Source of the DNA: CABMGO01 sp964574775
Lineage (GTDB): Archaea > Nanobdellota > Nanobdellia > Pacearchaeales > GW2011-AR1
Direction: 5' to 3'
Length of the DNA stretch: 9,447 bases
Assembly: GCA_964574775.1 (NCBI GenBank)
Contig: CAZNOS010000033.1
Location: forward strand, 1 to 9,447
Under the pieces are notes generated by a model. That model was not told where the DNA came from. It saw only the letters and a list, made by a program, of their open reading frames with translations, and did not search any database. Below, one piece after another: positions 1 through 6,006 of this stretch; position 1 is the first letter of the stretch; the number at the start of each line of letters is the position of its first letter. The position numbers and the translations under genes were made by a program.

Positions 1-198
1 GGCTGGTTTCAATGGTACTGCCGTTATTTTTTAGGAAGAAGAATCCCAGAAATGGATAAAATTCAAATAAAAAGATGGAAAGCAATCAAAAGGCACATAG
101 CACAAATTAAAAAAAATTGTAAGAGAGGCGATTTCGGATGTCGACCAAAACAGCGTCAAGCCGTCCTGCATTGGGCTTACGATTCGAGGAAACTATGA
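1..198 (+). CDS. Conserved hypothetical protein, C-terminal fragment (cut by window start)
   Basis: An open frame runs from base 1 to a TGA at 196-198 and encodes 65 residues; its start lies outside the window. The peptide opens GWFQWYCRYFLGRR and contains QIKRWKAIKRHIAQIKKNC and CRPKQRQAVLHWAYDSRKL. It is rich in Trp, Arg, Lys and Cys and has few low-complexity stretches, which looks like conserved protein rather than chance. I recognise the pattern (GWF.WYCRY...GRR, QIKRW, RP.QRQA.L.WAYDSR) as that of a widespread short protein family of unknown function, from memory and without a search. The TGA overlaps the ATG of the downstream recombinase (ATGA at 195-198), so the two genes are probably co-transcribed and translationally coupled. 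The basic, aromatic-rich composition would fit nucleic-acid binding, but I assign no function. Confidence 0.72.
   Translation, partial: GWFQWYCRYFLGRRIPEMDKIQIKRWKAIKRHIAQIKKNCKRGDFGCRPKQRQAVLHWAYDSRKL
186..189 (+). promoter_or_regulatory. Shine-Dalgarno-like site of xerA
   Basis: GAGG lies 5 nt before the ATG at 195 and inside the end of the preceding coding frame. It supports the start at 195, where translation would re-initiate after the overlapping TGA. Confidence 0.5.
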
Positions 199-1040
199 CC
201 CCCGAAGAATTTCTAAAAAAACTTGAAATAGAACTTAAAATTTCTAAAAATTCACAATATACGATTAGAAATTATGGTGATGCTAATAAACAACTGTTGG
301 AATATTTAAATAAACAACCAAACGACGTTGTTCAAGACGACGTTAAGCAGTTTATGGCAGAAAAACTAACGGAGAAATCTGCGTCTTCCATTATTCTTTT
401 TCTAGCAGCTGTTAAATATGCGTATTCAAACATCGTTCAAACAGACCCAACGACCGGAATTAAGCGTCCTAAAAAAGAAAAACACATTCCAACAGTGATG
501 ACGAAAGAGGAAGTTAAAAAATTAATTGCAATTTTATATAGTAATAAGAGTCGATTGATGGTTTCAATGCTTTATGCGTGCGGATTTCGTATTTCTGAAC
601 TAATAAATTTAAAAATTTCAGACATAAATTTCGAAGAAAAAACCGGATTTGTAAAACAGGGTAAGGGAAGGAAAGACAGGTTATTTAATATTCCCGAGTT
701 TTTATCAGAAGATATAAAAAAACAAGCCCAAGAACAAAAAGAAATTGGCAGTGAATTGCTTTTTTCAAATCCAACAGACTCAAGTAAAAAACTCTCTGCG
801 TCAAACATAGAAAAAATAGTAAGAAAGGCAACAAAACGTGCCGGAATTCAAAAAGATGTTCATTGTCACACACTTAGACATTCTTTCGCAACGCACTTAT
901 TGGAAAATAATGTAGATATAAGAAAAATTCAAGAACTTTTAGGACACTCAGACCTTTCAACCACTCAAATTTATACACACGTTTCCAAGGAAGAGTTAAA
1001 GAAAATTAAAAGCCCGATCGATGATTTAATGAAAAATTAA
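195..1040 (+). CDS. xerA: XerA-type tyrosine recombinase
   Basis: A 281-residue site-specific tyrosine recombinase that cuts and rejoins DNA through a 3'-phosphotyrosine; archaeal XerA proteins resolve chromosome dimers at dif, and related integrases move mobile DNA. The N-terminal SAM-like core-binding domain is about residues 1-95 (starts MTPEEFLKKLEIELKISKN). The catalytic domain follows with the complete set: Arg132 (CGFRISEL), Lys157 (QGKGRKDR), His225 and Arg228 (HTLRH), His251 (LLGH) and nucleophile Tyr260 (TQIYTHV). An ATG at 138 would add 19 residues, but they overlap the well-formed end of the preceding gene in another frame. The ATG at 195 forms an ATGA overlap with that gene's stop, has GAGG 5 nt upstream, and gives the usual XerA N-terminus. 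The stop overlaps the convergent gene by 4 nt. Length and simple architecture favour a housekeeping XerA over a phage integrase; no dif-like site was identified. Confidence 0.93.
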   Translation: MTPEEFLKKLEIELKISKNSQYTIRNYGDANKQLLEYLNKQPNDVVQDDVKQFMAEKLTEKSASSIILFLAAVKYAYSNIVQTDPTTGIKRPKKEKHIPTVMTKEEVKKLIAILYSNKSRLMVSMLYACGFRISELINLKISDINFEEKTGFVKQGKGRKDRLFNIPEFLSEDIKKQAQEQKEIGSELLFSNPTDSSKKLSASNIEKIVRKATKRAGIQKDVHCHTLRHSFATHLLENNVDIRKIQELLGHSDLSTTQIYTHVSKEELKKIKSPIDDLMKN

Positions 1041-1303
1041 GGATAAACAATCTCATTCTTTTGATTTCTTATTTCTCTTATCTCATAGCTGCAGGTTCCT
1101 ATTTCCATTTTTTCTGGATCATCTCCCAAAAAATCGGGGCATATTTTTCCCAAACATAAAGAGACGCGATATTTTTCTCCAGGATAAAACTTTCTCCCCC
1201 TCGTGTCGATAGAGTAAATTCCCATTTTTGTTTTAAAACCCACTCTAAAGTTATTTCTATTCAAAAGTGCTATAGAACAAACAGTTGCTTCTAATCCCCT
1301 CAT
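1037..1303 (-). CDS. Hypothetical protein, 88 aa
   Basis: I do not recognise this protein. It has 88 residues, begins MRGLEATVCSIALL, and contains many alternating hydrophobic/polar stretches (NNFRVGFKTKMGIYSI, GEKYRVSLCL, CSYEIREI) that suggest a small beta-rich fold. It has four cysteines (9, 50, 55, 71), no signal peptide and no membrane segment. A good archaeal TATA box lies 26-27 nt upstream of the ATG, which supports a real, leaderless gene. The stop overlaps the end of xerA by 4 nt in convergent orientation (TTAA), and its promoter sits at the very end of the aminopeptidase gene. Its context gives no hint of function. Confidence 0.68.
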   Translation of the reverse strand: MRGLEATVCSIALLNRNNFRVGFKTKMGIYSIDTRGRKFYPGEKYRVSLCLGKICPDFLGDDPEKMEIGTCSYEIREIRNQKNEIVYP

Positions 1304-1325
1304 AAAAATATAAATAGCCTTAGGG

Positions 1326-1333
1326 TTAAATAT
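1326..1333 (-). promoter_or_regulatory. TATA box of the 88-aa gene
   Basis: ATATTTAA on the minus strand, preceded by purine-rich GAAAA (possible BRE), is centred 26-27 nt upstream of the ATG at 1303. This fits a leaderless transcript. It lies directly beside the stop codon of the aminopeptidase gene. Confidence 0.5.
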
Positions 1334-1337
1334 TTTT

Positions 1338-2726
1338 CTAGTTTTTCAAATATATTTTATATGCCTCTTTCATCCAATGCAAATCAAAAATATTTAACAC
1401 TTCCGTTCTCGGATGATGAAGTCCAGAAACCGGAGCACCGACATTCAAGACGGGCATAACGTCGCCGAATGAATCATGCATCTGCGGACTTCCAGTGTGA
1501 CTATATCTGCTATCAACAGGAGTATAATCTCCGCCAATTTGATATCTCATTTCCTTATCGCGTCCAGGAAGATGTTTTCCCAATAATGTAATAAATCTAT
1601 CGACGTGCTTTGGAGAAGTTGTGATTGTGGAGTTTATCATTACGCCCCATCCCAATCTAGAGGCCCGGTCTTTATCCACCAATCCATAGGCATCATCCAT
1701 CTCTTGTGGACCAATTCCCACGCCAACATCTGCAAATATTGCAGGCATACCACCAAGTAAACGTCTGTTTAATGCGGCAGGCAGTTCGATATCTTTAGCT
1801 CCATCACCATGCACAACCTTAAGTGTTTCTCTAACTACGTTTTCAAAAAATCCACGATAGCTTGCAGAATTTCCAACGCTGCCAATTTCCTCATTGTCTA
1901 AAGCAAAAATAAGAGTCGTATTGTCATTATCTAGCATTGTTTCTAGTCCAGCCATTAGAGATGTCCAAACACAGCATCTATCATCATGTCCGAATGCACC
2001 CAATTCATTTCCAACAAGATTTCCATTTCGAATCATTTTTGGAAGGCAATAAAGTTTTGCCCTAGCAAAATCATCAGCACCATTCATTCCAAGGGCCCTA
2101 TAGACAGCAGCGGGATTTAATAATCCAGTGTCTACTCTCAATCCTTCGAGTGTTCTCAGAATTTCTGGATGATCAGTATGTAAAGATTTTTGCTTTATAC
2201 GTCCATCTAAAGATACTTGTTTCTGTTGACCGCCCATATAAACTTTACCGACGATTTCCACATCCATTCCATACCAGTCTTCCGGTCTAATTCCGCCAAA
2301 AGGTTCTGTGCAAATAGAAACAGAAGGCGTCAAAAATTCGCCCCTACTTGTTTCTGCAGTATAAATAGGATTTATGGGTACCCTAAGAGACGGAACATCG
2401 GAGTGAGCAATAATTATTCTTAATGGTTTTTCTTTTTTTCCAGGTTTAACGAGTGCAAAAGAATTTCCCGTAGATCCATTAATCCCCATGTCTTCATCGT
2501 TCACAAAAAATGGGTGTTCACCAACATCTCTACTAGTTACACCATGTTTAGATGCTATTTGTCTAGCGTTTTCAACAGAATTAGAAACTAGTTTTTCCTG
2601 TAAAAATGCAACATATTGAGGAACGGTTTTTCTTTCAATTTGATTCATGATTTTAACAGAAACACCTTCGGCAGACGGCTGACTTCCCTCAAAATCCCGA
2701 GTTGACAGGTCGTTTAACGAACTCAT
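1338..2726 (-). CDS. M18-family zinc aminopeptidase
   Basis: A 462-residue cytoplasmic metallo-aminopeptidase of family M18 (aminopeptidase I / aspartyl aminopeptidase type), which releases N-terminal residues from peptides using two metal ions, probably zinc. All expected residues are visible: His108 and Asp110 (AHSDVPSLRV), bridging Asp249 (GHDDR), general base Glu279 and ligand Glu280 (LDNEEIGS), Asp333 (IFADVG) and the C-terminal His at 437 or 438 (GLHHPRTEVL). The segment TEPFGGIRPEDWYG matches the region that in bacterial M18 enzymes reads like YGGI..Y.W. Length is typical (about 430-480). A TTG at 2744 could extend the frame by six residues, but a TATA box lies 25-26 nt upstream of the ATG at 2726, so I choose that ATG; Met27 (MNQIERKT) is a less likely alternative. 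Substrate preference cannot be read from the sequence. Likely role is peptide turnover. Confidence 0.9.
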   Translation of the reverse strand: MSSLNDLSTRDFEGSQPSAEGVSVKIMNQIERKTVPQYVAFLQEKLVSNSVENARQIASKHGVTSRDVGEHPFFVNDEDMGINGSTGNSFALVKPGKKEKPLRIIIAHSDVPSLRVPINPIYTAETSRGEFLTPSVSICTEPFGGIRPEDWYGMDVEIVGKVYMGGQQKQVSLDGRIKQKSLHTDHPEILRTLEGLRVDTGLLNPAAVYRALGMNGADDFARAKLYCLPKMIRNGNLVGNELGAFGHDDRCCVWTSLMAGLETMLDNDNTTLIFALDNEEIGSVGNSASYRGFFENVVRETLKVVHGDGAKDIELPAALNRRLLGGMPAIFADVGVGIGPQEMDDAYGLVDKDRASRLGWGVMINSTITTSPKHVDRFITLLGKHLPGRDKEMRYQIGGDYTPVDSRYSHTGSPQMHDSFGDVMPVLNVGAPVSGLHHPRTEVLNIFDLHWMKEAYKIYLKN

Positions 2727-2747
2727 GCAATTTGTTTCGTTCAAGAC

Positions 2748-2755
2748 TTAAAAAG
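2748..2755 (-). promoter_or_regulatory. TATA box of the M18 aminopeptidase gene
   Basis: CTTTTTAA on the minus strand, preceded by AAATC, is centred 25-26 nt upstream of the ATG at 2726. It supports a leaderless start there and leaves the TTG at 2744 untranscribed or only just within the transcript. Confidence 0.5.
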
Positions 2756-2799
2756 GATTTAGATTGTGTAAAATATACTTTCAAAACACCACATTAAAA

Positions 2800-3195
2800 C
2801 TAAGCAGTTCCGGAACTTGCAAAATACATATAAATAATTACGCCTAATAAAATTAATATTCCTGCAAAAATAATAATTCCCAATGCAAATTCAAGAGAAT
2901 CTGTCTGTTCTCTTAATAGCAGCATCTCATCCCTATTGGCTTTTCCAAGCCCAGTCAAATCCTCATCCCATTTCTTTCTTTGTACATAACCCAAAACGGC
3001 AAAAAAACCGCCAACAAAAACCAGAAGCCAAAGTTTAAACAACAAACCAAGTATCGTCCATCCGACACCGATGAGAAACATAACATAATAGTCAATCCAT
3101 CTTTTCTTATATTTTTTATTGAGAATAGCAAAGGCAAGCGCCAGCACAATAGCAACAATAAAAATTATTATTAATAAAAGCGTTCTTTGTAGCAT
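2800..3195 (-). CDS. Small four-helix membrane protein, function unknown
   Basis: A 131-residue integral membrane protein that I cannot assign to a family. Hydrophobic segments lie at about 5-25 (LLLIIIFIVAIVLALAFAIL), 37-53 (YVMFLIGVGWTILGLLF), 55-71 (LWLLVFVGGFFAVLGYV) and 104-125 (ALGIIIFAGILILLGVIIYM). Basic NKKYKKR after the first helix suggests a cytoplasmic loop there. A hydrophilic loop of about 30 residues (QRKKWDEDLTGLGKANRDE) separates helices 3 and 4. The frame is open back to an ATG at 3285, but the extra 30 residues look like non-coding translation. A strong TATA box is centred 25-26 nt upstream of the ATG at 3195, so I use that start. It is divergent from the Cys-containing gene at 3300, with both promoters in the 104-bp gap. 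The aminopeptidase lies downstream but has its own TATA box. Confidence 0.75.
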   Translation of the reverse strand: MLQRTLLLIIIFIVAIVLALAFAILNKKYKKRWIDYYVMFLIGVGWTILGLLFKLWLLVFVGGFFAVLGYVQRKKWDEDLTGLGKANRDEMLLLREQTDSLEFALGIIIFAGILILLGVIIYMYFASSGTA

Positions 3196-3216
3196 TAAGA
3201 TATCAAATAAAGGAAA

Positions 3217-3224
3217 TTTATAAA
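3217..3224 (-). promoter_or_regulatory. TATA box of the membrane-protein gene
   Basis: TTTATAAA, preceded on the minus strand by AAGG, is centred 25-26 nt upstream of the ATG at 3195 and decides that start over the upstream ATG at 3285. Confidence 0.6.
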
Positions 3225-3270
3225 CCTTGTTTATTGTCGTTCCAGAGACAAATCTTATGCGGGGCGTACA

Positions 3271-3278
3271 TTTATAAA
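3271..3278 (+). promoter_or_regulatory. TATA box of the 142-aa gene
   Basis: TTTATAAA (followed by AA) is centred 25-26 nt upstream of the ATG at 3300. It implies a leaderless transcript and excludes the in-frame ATG at 3234, which lies upstream of the TATA box. Confidence 0.6.
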
Positions 3279-3299
3279 AATACATTGTTGAAATATTTT

Positions 3300-3728
3300 A
3301 TGAGAAGACGCGGAGAAGAAAGACGAGAAGGAACTTCTTTACTGGATACACACCTAGGACTGACACCATTTTACTCTGTGGATAAAGGACGTTTTTTGGC
3401 ACTGTGTTTTTGTGGTTTTCATACTGGCGCGATACATCCATCGGCATACTTTGGGGCTAAGGCATGTGTGTCCGGATGTAGAAATATAAAAATATACTAT
3501 TTACCTAAAGATATTCCATTTAGTCCAGAAGATATAGACAGATCTCTTACGGAAAGCCGAATAAAAAACAGAAATTCGCCTACTATTTCTATAGATTTTT
3601 TTAGAGACGAAGAAAATAAAAGATATGCATGGGTGTTAGATAGAGGTAGTAGGGTTTACGTGGCCCGTACAAAAAAACTACACCTAATTCCGGAAATAGA
3701 AAAAAGTCATTTTAGATTATACGTATAA
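3300..3728 (+). CDS. Hypothetical Cys/His-containing protein, 142 aa
   Basis: Unrecognised soluble protein of 142 residues starting MRRRGEERREG; the N-terminus is strongly charged. Residues 36-60 hold Cys36, Cys38, His41, His46, Cys56 and Cys60 (CFCGFHTG...CVSGC), a spacing that could bind a metal or form disulfides, though it matches no motif I can name. The C-terminal half looks like beta strands (KIYYLP, ISIDFF, RYAWVLDRG, SRVYVARTKKLHL). There is no signal peptide or clear membrane helix. An upstream in-frame ATG at 3234 would add 22 residues, but a TATA box between the two starts favours 3300. It is divergent from the membrane-protein gene and only 31 nt before the recombinase-like gene, which has its own TATA box overlapping this gene's stop codon. 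Confidence 0.68.
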   Translation: MRRRGEERREGTSLLDTHLGLTPFYSVDKGRFLALCFCGFHTGAIHPSAYFGAKACVSGCRNIKIYYLPKDIPFSPEDIDRSLTESRIKNRNSPTISIDFFRDEENKRYAWVLDRGSRVYVARTKKLHLIPEIEKSHFRLYV

Positions 3729-3729
3729 T

Positions 3730-3737
3730 TTTTTAAA
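3730..3737 (+). promoter_or_regulatory. TATA box of the recombinase-domain gene
   Basis: TTTTTAAA, part of a longer T-run then A-run, is centred 26-27 nt upstream of the ATG at 3760, as expected for a leaderless start. The T-run could also help terminate the upstream transcript. Confidence 0.5.
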
Positions 3738-3759
3738 CTCAGTCTTATTATATATATTA

Positions 3760-4311
3760 ATGGTTTGTGATAAATGCGGATATAAAGATAAAAACGAGGG
3801 CGAAAAGTTTGGATCAATACTTTGTAGAATGTGTTCGATGTTTGCGCCAGAATCCGAAGACGATTTTAAAAAATATATTTCTGAAAAAATCGATTGGAAA
3901 GCTTTGGAAACATTTAGGAAATATGGACAATCTACCGGAAGCAGACAAAAACACGGAATGAATGAAGTTGCAAAGCAGGGAAGGGTTGTTACGAGAGTTG
4001 CATTAGGATATTCTCTATCAAGCGGAGAGTTGATTCCAAATGAATTTGCATCCAAGGTTCACTCGATGTTTAAAACATTTTTAGAGAAAAATTATTCCTT
4101 AAACAGCATGTCTAAACATTACGAGCTTTCTGTAAATGGATTAAAAAAAATTTTAAAAAATAGAACGTATCTTGGAGAGGTCAAATTCGACGGAAATTTG
4201 TATAAGGCCAACCACAAGCCAATAATTAATCCTGAAATTTTTTATGCAGTTCAAAGAAAGCTGGCTGAGATAAGTAGAAAAAGAAAAACTATCTCGACTC
4301 CGCCATCATAG
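3760..4311 (+). CDS. Zinc ribbon plus serine-recombinase 'recombinase' domain, no catalytic domain
   Basis: A 183-residue putative DNA-binding protein. Residues 3-25 contain two CxxC pairs (CDKC at 3-6, CRMC at 22-25), a zinc-ribbon-like layout. Residues about 68-170 resemble the 'Recombinase' DNA-binding domain (PF07508) of large serine recombinases: GYSL with a following LIPNEF, a helical repeat region (FKTFLEKNYSLNSMSKHYEL), then LKKILKNRTYLGEVKFDG and HKPIINPEIFYAVQRKLAE, which match the family pattern of R.IL.N..Y.G.V and H..II....F..VQ. The catalytic resolvase domain (normally about 140 N-terminal residues with a Y.RVS-type serine motif) is absent, and no remnant of it is visible in the 31 nt upstream or in the preceding gene. 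The C-terminal zinc ribbon and coiled coil of full-size enzymes are also missing. With a well-placed TATA box it looks like an expressed, repurposed DNA-binding protein, not a working recombinase. Its end overlaps the convergent gene by 23 nt. Confidence 0.8.
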   Translation: MVCDKCGYKDKNEGEKFGSILCRMCSMFAPESEDDFKKYISEKIDWKALETFRKYGQSTGSRQKHGMNEVAKQGRVVTRVALGYSLSSGELIPNEFASKVHSMFKTFLEKNYSLNSMSKHYELSVNGLKKILKNRTYLGEVKFDGNLYKANHKPIINPEIFYAVQRKLAEISRKRKTISTPPS

Positions 4312-4600
4312 CTTCTTGTACAGAACCATATGCACCGGGCGCACCCCTGTCTACTAATTTTCTATGTTTTTCTTCGTGTACTAATAATCCACCGATGGGT
4401 TCGTTTCTATCTAGACAATAAATATCTTTTCCGTGGGTATATATCGAAGGGCAATTTACTGGATTTGGACACCCAAGAGTTGCACCTAAAACACACAATC
4501 CTTCACATAGAGGAGATTCGTGTTGGTGGTTGTGAAAAAGCACGACGCCATTTCCGTTTTTCCCCTGCAAATATTGTTCATATAGTTGTCTTATTCCCAT
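4289..4600 (-). CDS. Hypothetical Cys/His-rich protein, 103 aa
   Basis: Unrecognised 103-residue protein, MGIRQLYEQYLQG at the start. It holds a His cluster (HNHQH, His23/25/27), five cysteines (32, 36, 44, 50, 62) spread through LCEGLCVLG...GCPNPVNC...YCL, and an HEEKH sequence at 75-79 preceded by GGLLV. The composition suggests metal binding. HEEKH formally fits the zincin HExxH pattern and sits in a plausible helix, but the protein is very short and I do not assign peptidase activity. There is no signal peptide or membrane helix. A TATA box with a purine-rich BRE-like lead lies 28-29 nt upstream of the ATG, supporting a real gene. Its 3' end overlaps the recombinase-domain gene by 23 nt in convergent orientation. 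Confidence 0.68.
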   Translation of the reverse strand: MGIRQLYEQYLQGKNGNGVVLFHNHQHESPLCEGLCVLGATLGCPNPVNCPSIYTHGKDIYCLDRNEPIGGLLVHEEKHRKLVDRGAPGAYGSVQEAMMAESR

Positions 4601-4781
4601 ATTGCTTGTAGGTAATATTAGATCTATTTAAACCTTTCGATTTTGTCACTACTAATAAGACACAACAGAATGAGATAAATTAAATAGACCTGATGGATCT
4701 AAAATAAATTTATTAGAAAACAATTAACGATAAGATATCTGTCTCTTTGCTCTTTAGCCGCAGGCCTTATGAGGTAAGCGT
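4601..4781. other. Intergenic region after uS9
   Basis: 181 bp between the 103-aa gene and the uS9 stop codon, both genes on the minus strand. It contains the TATA box of the 103-aa gene, an imperfect inverted repeat (TCTATTTAA at 4623-4631 against TTAAATAGA at 4680-4688), and, on the minus strand after uS9, T-rich stretches that may serve as archaeal terminators. There is no CAT triplet on the plus strand, so no minus-strand ATG; plus-strand ATGs run into stops within a few codons. No tRNA or known RNA was recognised. Confidence 0.6.
4625..4632 (-). promoter_or_regulatory. TATA box of the 103-aa gene
   Basis: TTTAAATA preceded by CGAAAGG (BRE-like) on the minus strand, centred 28-29 nt upstream of the ATG at 4600. 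This fits a leaderless or very short leader transcript. Confidence 0.5.
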
Positions 4782-5177
4782 TTAACGATACGAAGTTTGA
4801 CGCTTTGCTCTTGCCTTAGAATCTCCAGGTTTGTATGCTTCCTTTCTTCTTATATCAGCAACTAACATATTTCTATCGTAAGAAGCGAATGCAGCTCTTA
4901 TTTTTTCATCCTTTGTAAATTCAACAATTGCTCTTGCTATGGCCAGTCTTGCAGCTTCAATTCTTGACGCCATTCCACCGCTCACAAGACGAACGGAAAT
5001 ATCAAAATTCAATTTTCCTAAAACTTGTTCAGCAATAATCAATGGTTCTTTTAATTCTAATTGTTGTAACATCGGAAATGCTTCGATTGTTTTATCGTTG
5101 ATTAAAACTTTTCCAGTTCCTTCCTTTATTGATGCCTTAGCAATTGCAGTTTTTCTTTTTCCAGATGTGATGATCAT
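4782..5177 (-). CDS. rps9: 30S ribosomal protein uS9 (S9)
   Basis: 131-residue small-subunit protein; in the family its long basic C-terminal tail reaches the decoding centre and contacts P-site tRNA. Diagnostic features are the N-terminal SGKRKTAIAKASIKEGTGKVLIN, the central VSGGMASRIEAARLAIARAI, the AAFASYDRNMLVADIRRKE segment and the conserved tail ending KARAKRQTSYR. Length is normal for archaea (about 130-135). The ATG overlaps the uL13 stop by 4 nt (ATGA), so translation is probably coupled. It is the last gene of the eL18-uL13-uS9 block. In many archaea rpoN and rpoK follow, but none is visible here. Confidence 0.97.
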   Translation of the reverse strand: MIITSGKRKTAIAKASIKEGTGKVLINDKTIEAFPMLQQLELKEPLIIAEQVLGKLNFDISVRLVSGGMASRIEAARLAIARAIVEFTKDEKIRAAFASYDRNMLVADIRRKEAYKPGDSKARAKRQTSYR

Positions 5178-5581
5178 ATTTCTTTAGCCGCTTCCTTTAT
5201 CGTTACATATTTAATTGGTTTTTTAACTTCTATTCTTTTAACATTTTTTAATTCTTCTGCTGTTAATGGACCATTTCCAATATAACATCTCAATCTATCA
5301 TAAGCTTCTCTTCCCTTAGATCGATCTCTACACGGCAACATTCCCCTAATCATTCTTTTCATTAATAAGTCTGGATTCCTAGAAACTTTTGGCCCCTTTA
5401 GTCCTTTACCGCCCAAATCTGCCCACCAGTGTAAGTCAGCAATAACTCTTAATCTGTCGCCAGATATAATTGCATTTTCTGCATTAATAATAACAACTTC
5501 TTTACCCTTCAATAATTCTTTAGCTACAACGCTACCTAGTCTTCCCAAAATTGCGCCATTTGCATCATAATATAATTTCAT
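5174..5581 (-). CDS. rpl13: 50S ribosomal protein uL13 (L13)
   Basis: 135-residue large-subunit protein that binds 23S rRNA early in assembly. Recognised by the N-terminal DANGAILGRLGSVVAKELLKG, then VVIINAENAIISGD, the basic KGPKVSRNPDLLMKRMIRGMLP, and REAYDRLRCYIGNGP. It is slightly shorter than the archaeal average (about 140-145). It overlaps eL18 upstream and uS9 downstream by 4 nt each (ATGA at both joins), so all three form one translationally coupled unit. Confidence 0.97.
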   Translation of the reverse strand: MKLYYDANGAILGRLGSVVAKELLKGKEVVIINAENAIISGDRLRVIADLHWWADLGGKGLKGPKVSRNPDLLMKRMIRGMLPCRDRSKGREAYDRLRCYIGNGPLTAEELKNVKRIEVKKPIKYVTIKEAAKEI

Positions 5582-5946
5582 TTTAATATCCTCACTTCTT
5601 TTAGCTCTTTATTTGTTTTTATTTCATCATTTAAATATACAAATTCTGCCTTAGCGGCTTTTATTTTTTCAATTGCTTTTTCAGAGGCGTTCCATGCAAT
5701 AATCTTAACTTTTTTTGTTATATCGCCAGAAGACAAAACCTTTCCTGGGACAAAAACCTTTTCGCCATCTTTTACCATTTTATCAATTTGTGTTAAATTC
5801 AAGGAAGCTCGTTTTTTTCTCGGCATAGCCAATATTTTTGCAACAATAGGATTTGTTTTTTTAAGTTGAACAATCGCATTAACTAAGATAGGATTAGCCT
5901 TCTGTCTCATTCTGTTTTCAATCTGTGTTTTGCTTATTTCTGTCAT
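5578..5946 (-). CDS. rpl18e: 50S ribosomal protein eL18 (L18e)
   Basis: 122-residue archaeal/eukaryotic-type large-subunit protein, structurally related to bacterial L15. Matches are the NPILVNAIVQLKKTNPIVAKILA region, LNLTQIDKMVKDGEKVFVPGKVLSSGDITKKVKIIAWNAS, where the VPGKVLS.G segment is typical, and AIEKIKAAKAEFVYL. Length is as expected. It is the first gene of the three-gene block and overlaps uL13 by 4 nt. The ATG lies 27 nt downstream of the centre of a TATA-like palindrome, so the block probably has its own leaderless promoter instead of depending on read-through from rpoD, which is about 1.07 kb away beyond the tRNA. Confidence 0.96.
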   Translation of the reverse strand: MTEISKTQIENRMRQKANPILVNAIVQLKKTNPIVAKILAMPRKKRASLNLTQIDKMVKDGEKVFVPGKVLSSGDITKKVKIIAWNASEKAIEKIKAAKAEFVYLNDEIKTNKELKEVRILK

Positions 5947-5960
5947 TTGTATAAATCTGC

Positions 5961-5985
5961 TAGAAATCTAAATATTAGATTCCTA
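5961..5985. promoter_or_regulatory. Imperfect 25-bp palindrome over the eL18 operon TATA region
   Basis: The centre is position 5973. Seven perfect pairs flank a 3-nt middle (AATCTAA / TTAGATT at 5965-5971 and 5975-5981); after one mismatch, three further pairs extend the arms to 5961 and 5985, giving 10 of 11 pairs. On the minus strand the middle reads TAATATTTAG, a TATA-like element 27 nt before the eL18 ATG. It may be just a symmetric TATA box or an operator for a dimeric regulator. It lies upstream of the expected transcription start, so it is not an RNA hairpin of this operon. Confidence 0.45.
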
Positions 5986-6006
5986 CTAATTCGCGTTAGC
6001 TCGCAG

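Noticed and set aside
138..194. N-terminal extension of the recombinase from an ATG at 138
   Set aside because: It lies out of frame inside a conserved-looking upstream gene, and the ATGA overlap plus SD at 186-189 favour the start at 195.
572..873. Two minus-strand frames opposite xerA
   Set aside because: They lie inside the catalytic region of a clear tyrosine recombinase and show no features of their own.
2217..2423. Plus-strand frame opposite the M18 gene
   Set aside because: Antisense shadow of a conserved gene.
2727..2744. TTG start six codons upstream of the aminopeptidase ATG
   Set aside because: TATA spacing places transcription start at about the ATG at 2726.
3717..4055. Minus-strand frame opposite the recombinase-domain gene
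   Set aside because: The plus frame shows family motifs and a fitting promoter; the minus frame shows none.
4330..4611. Plus-strand open frame opposite the 103-aa gene
   Set aside because: The minus-strand gene has a TATA box and ordered Cys/His motifs; the plus frame has neither.
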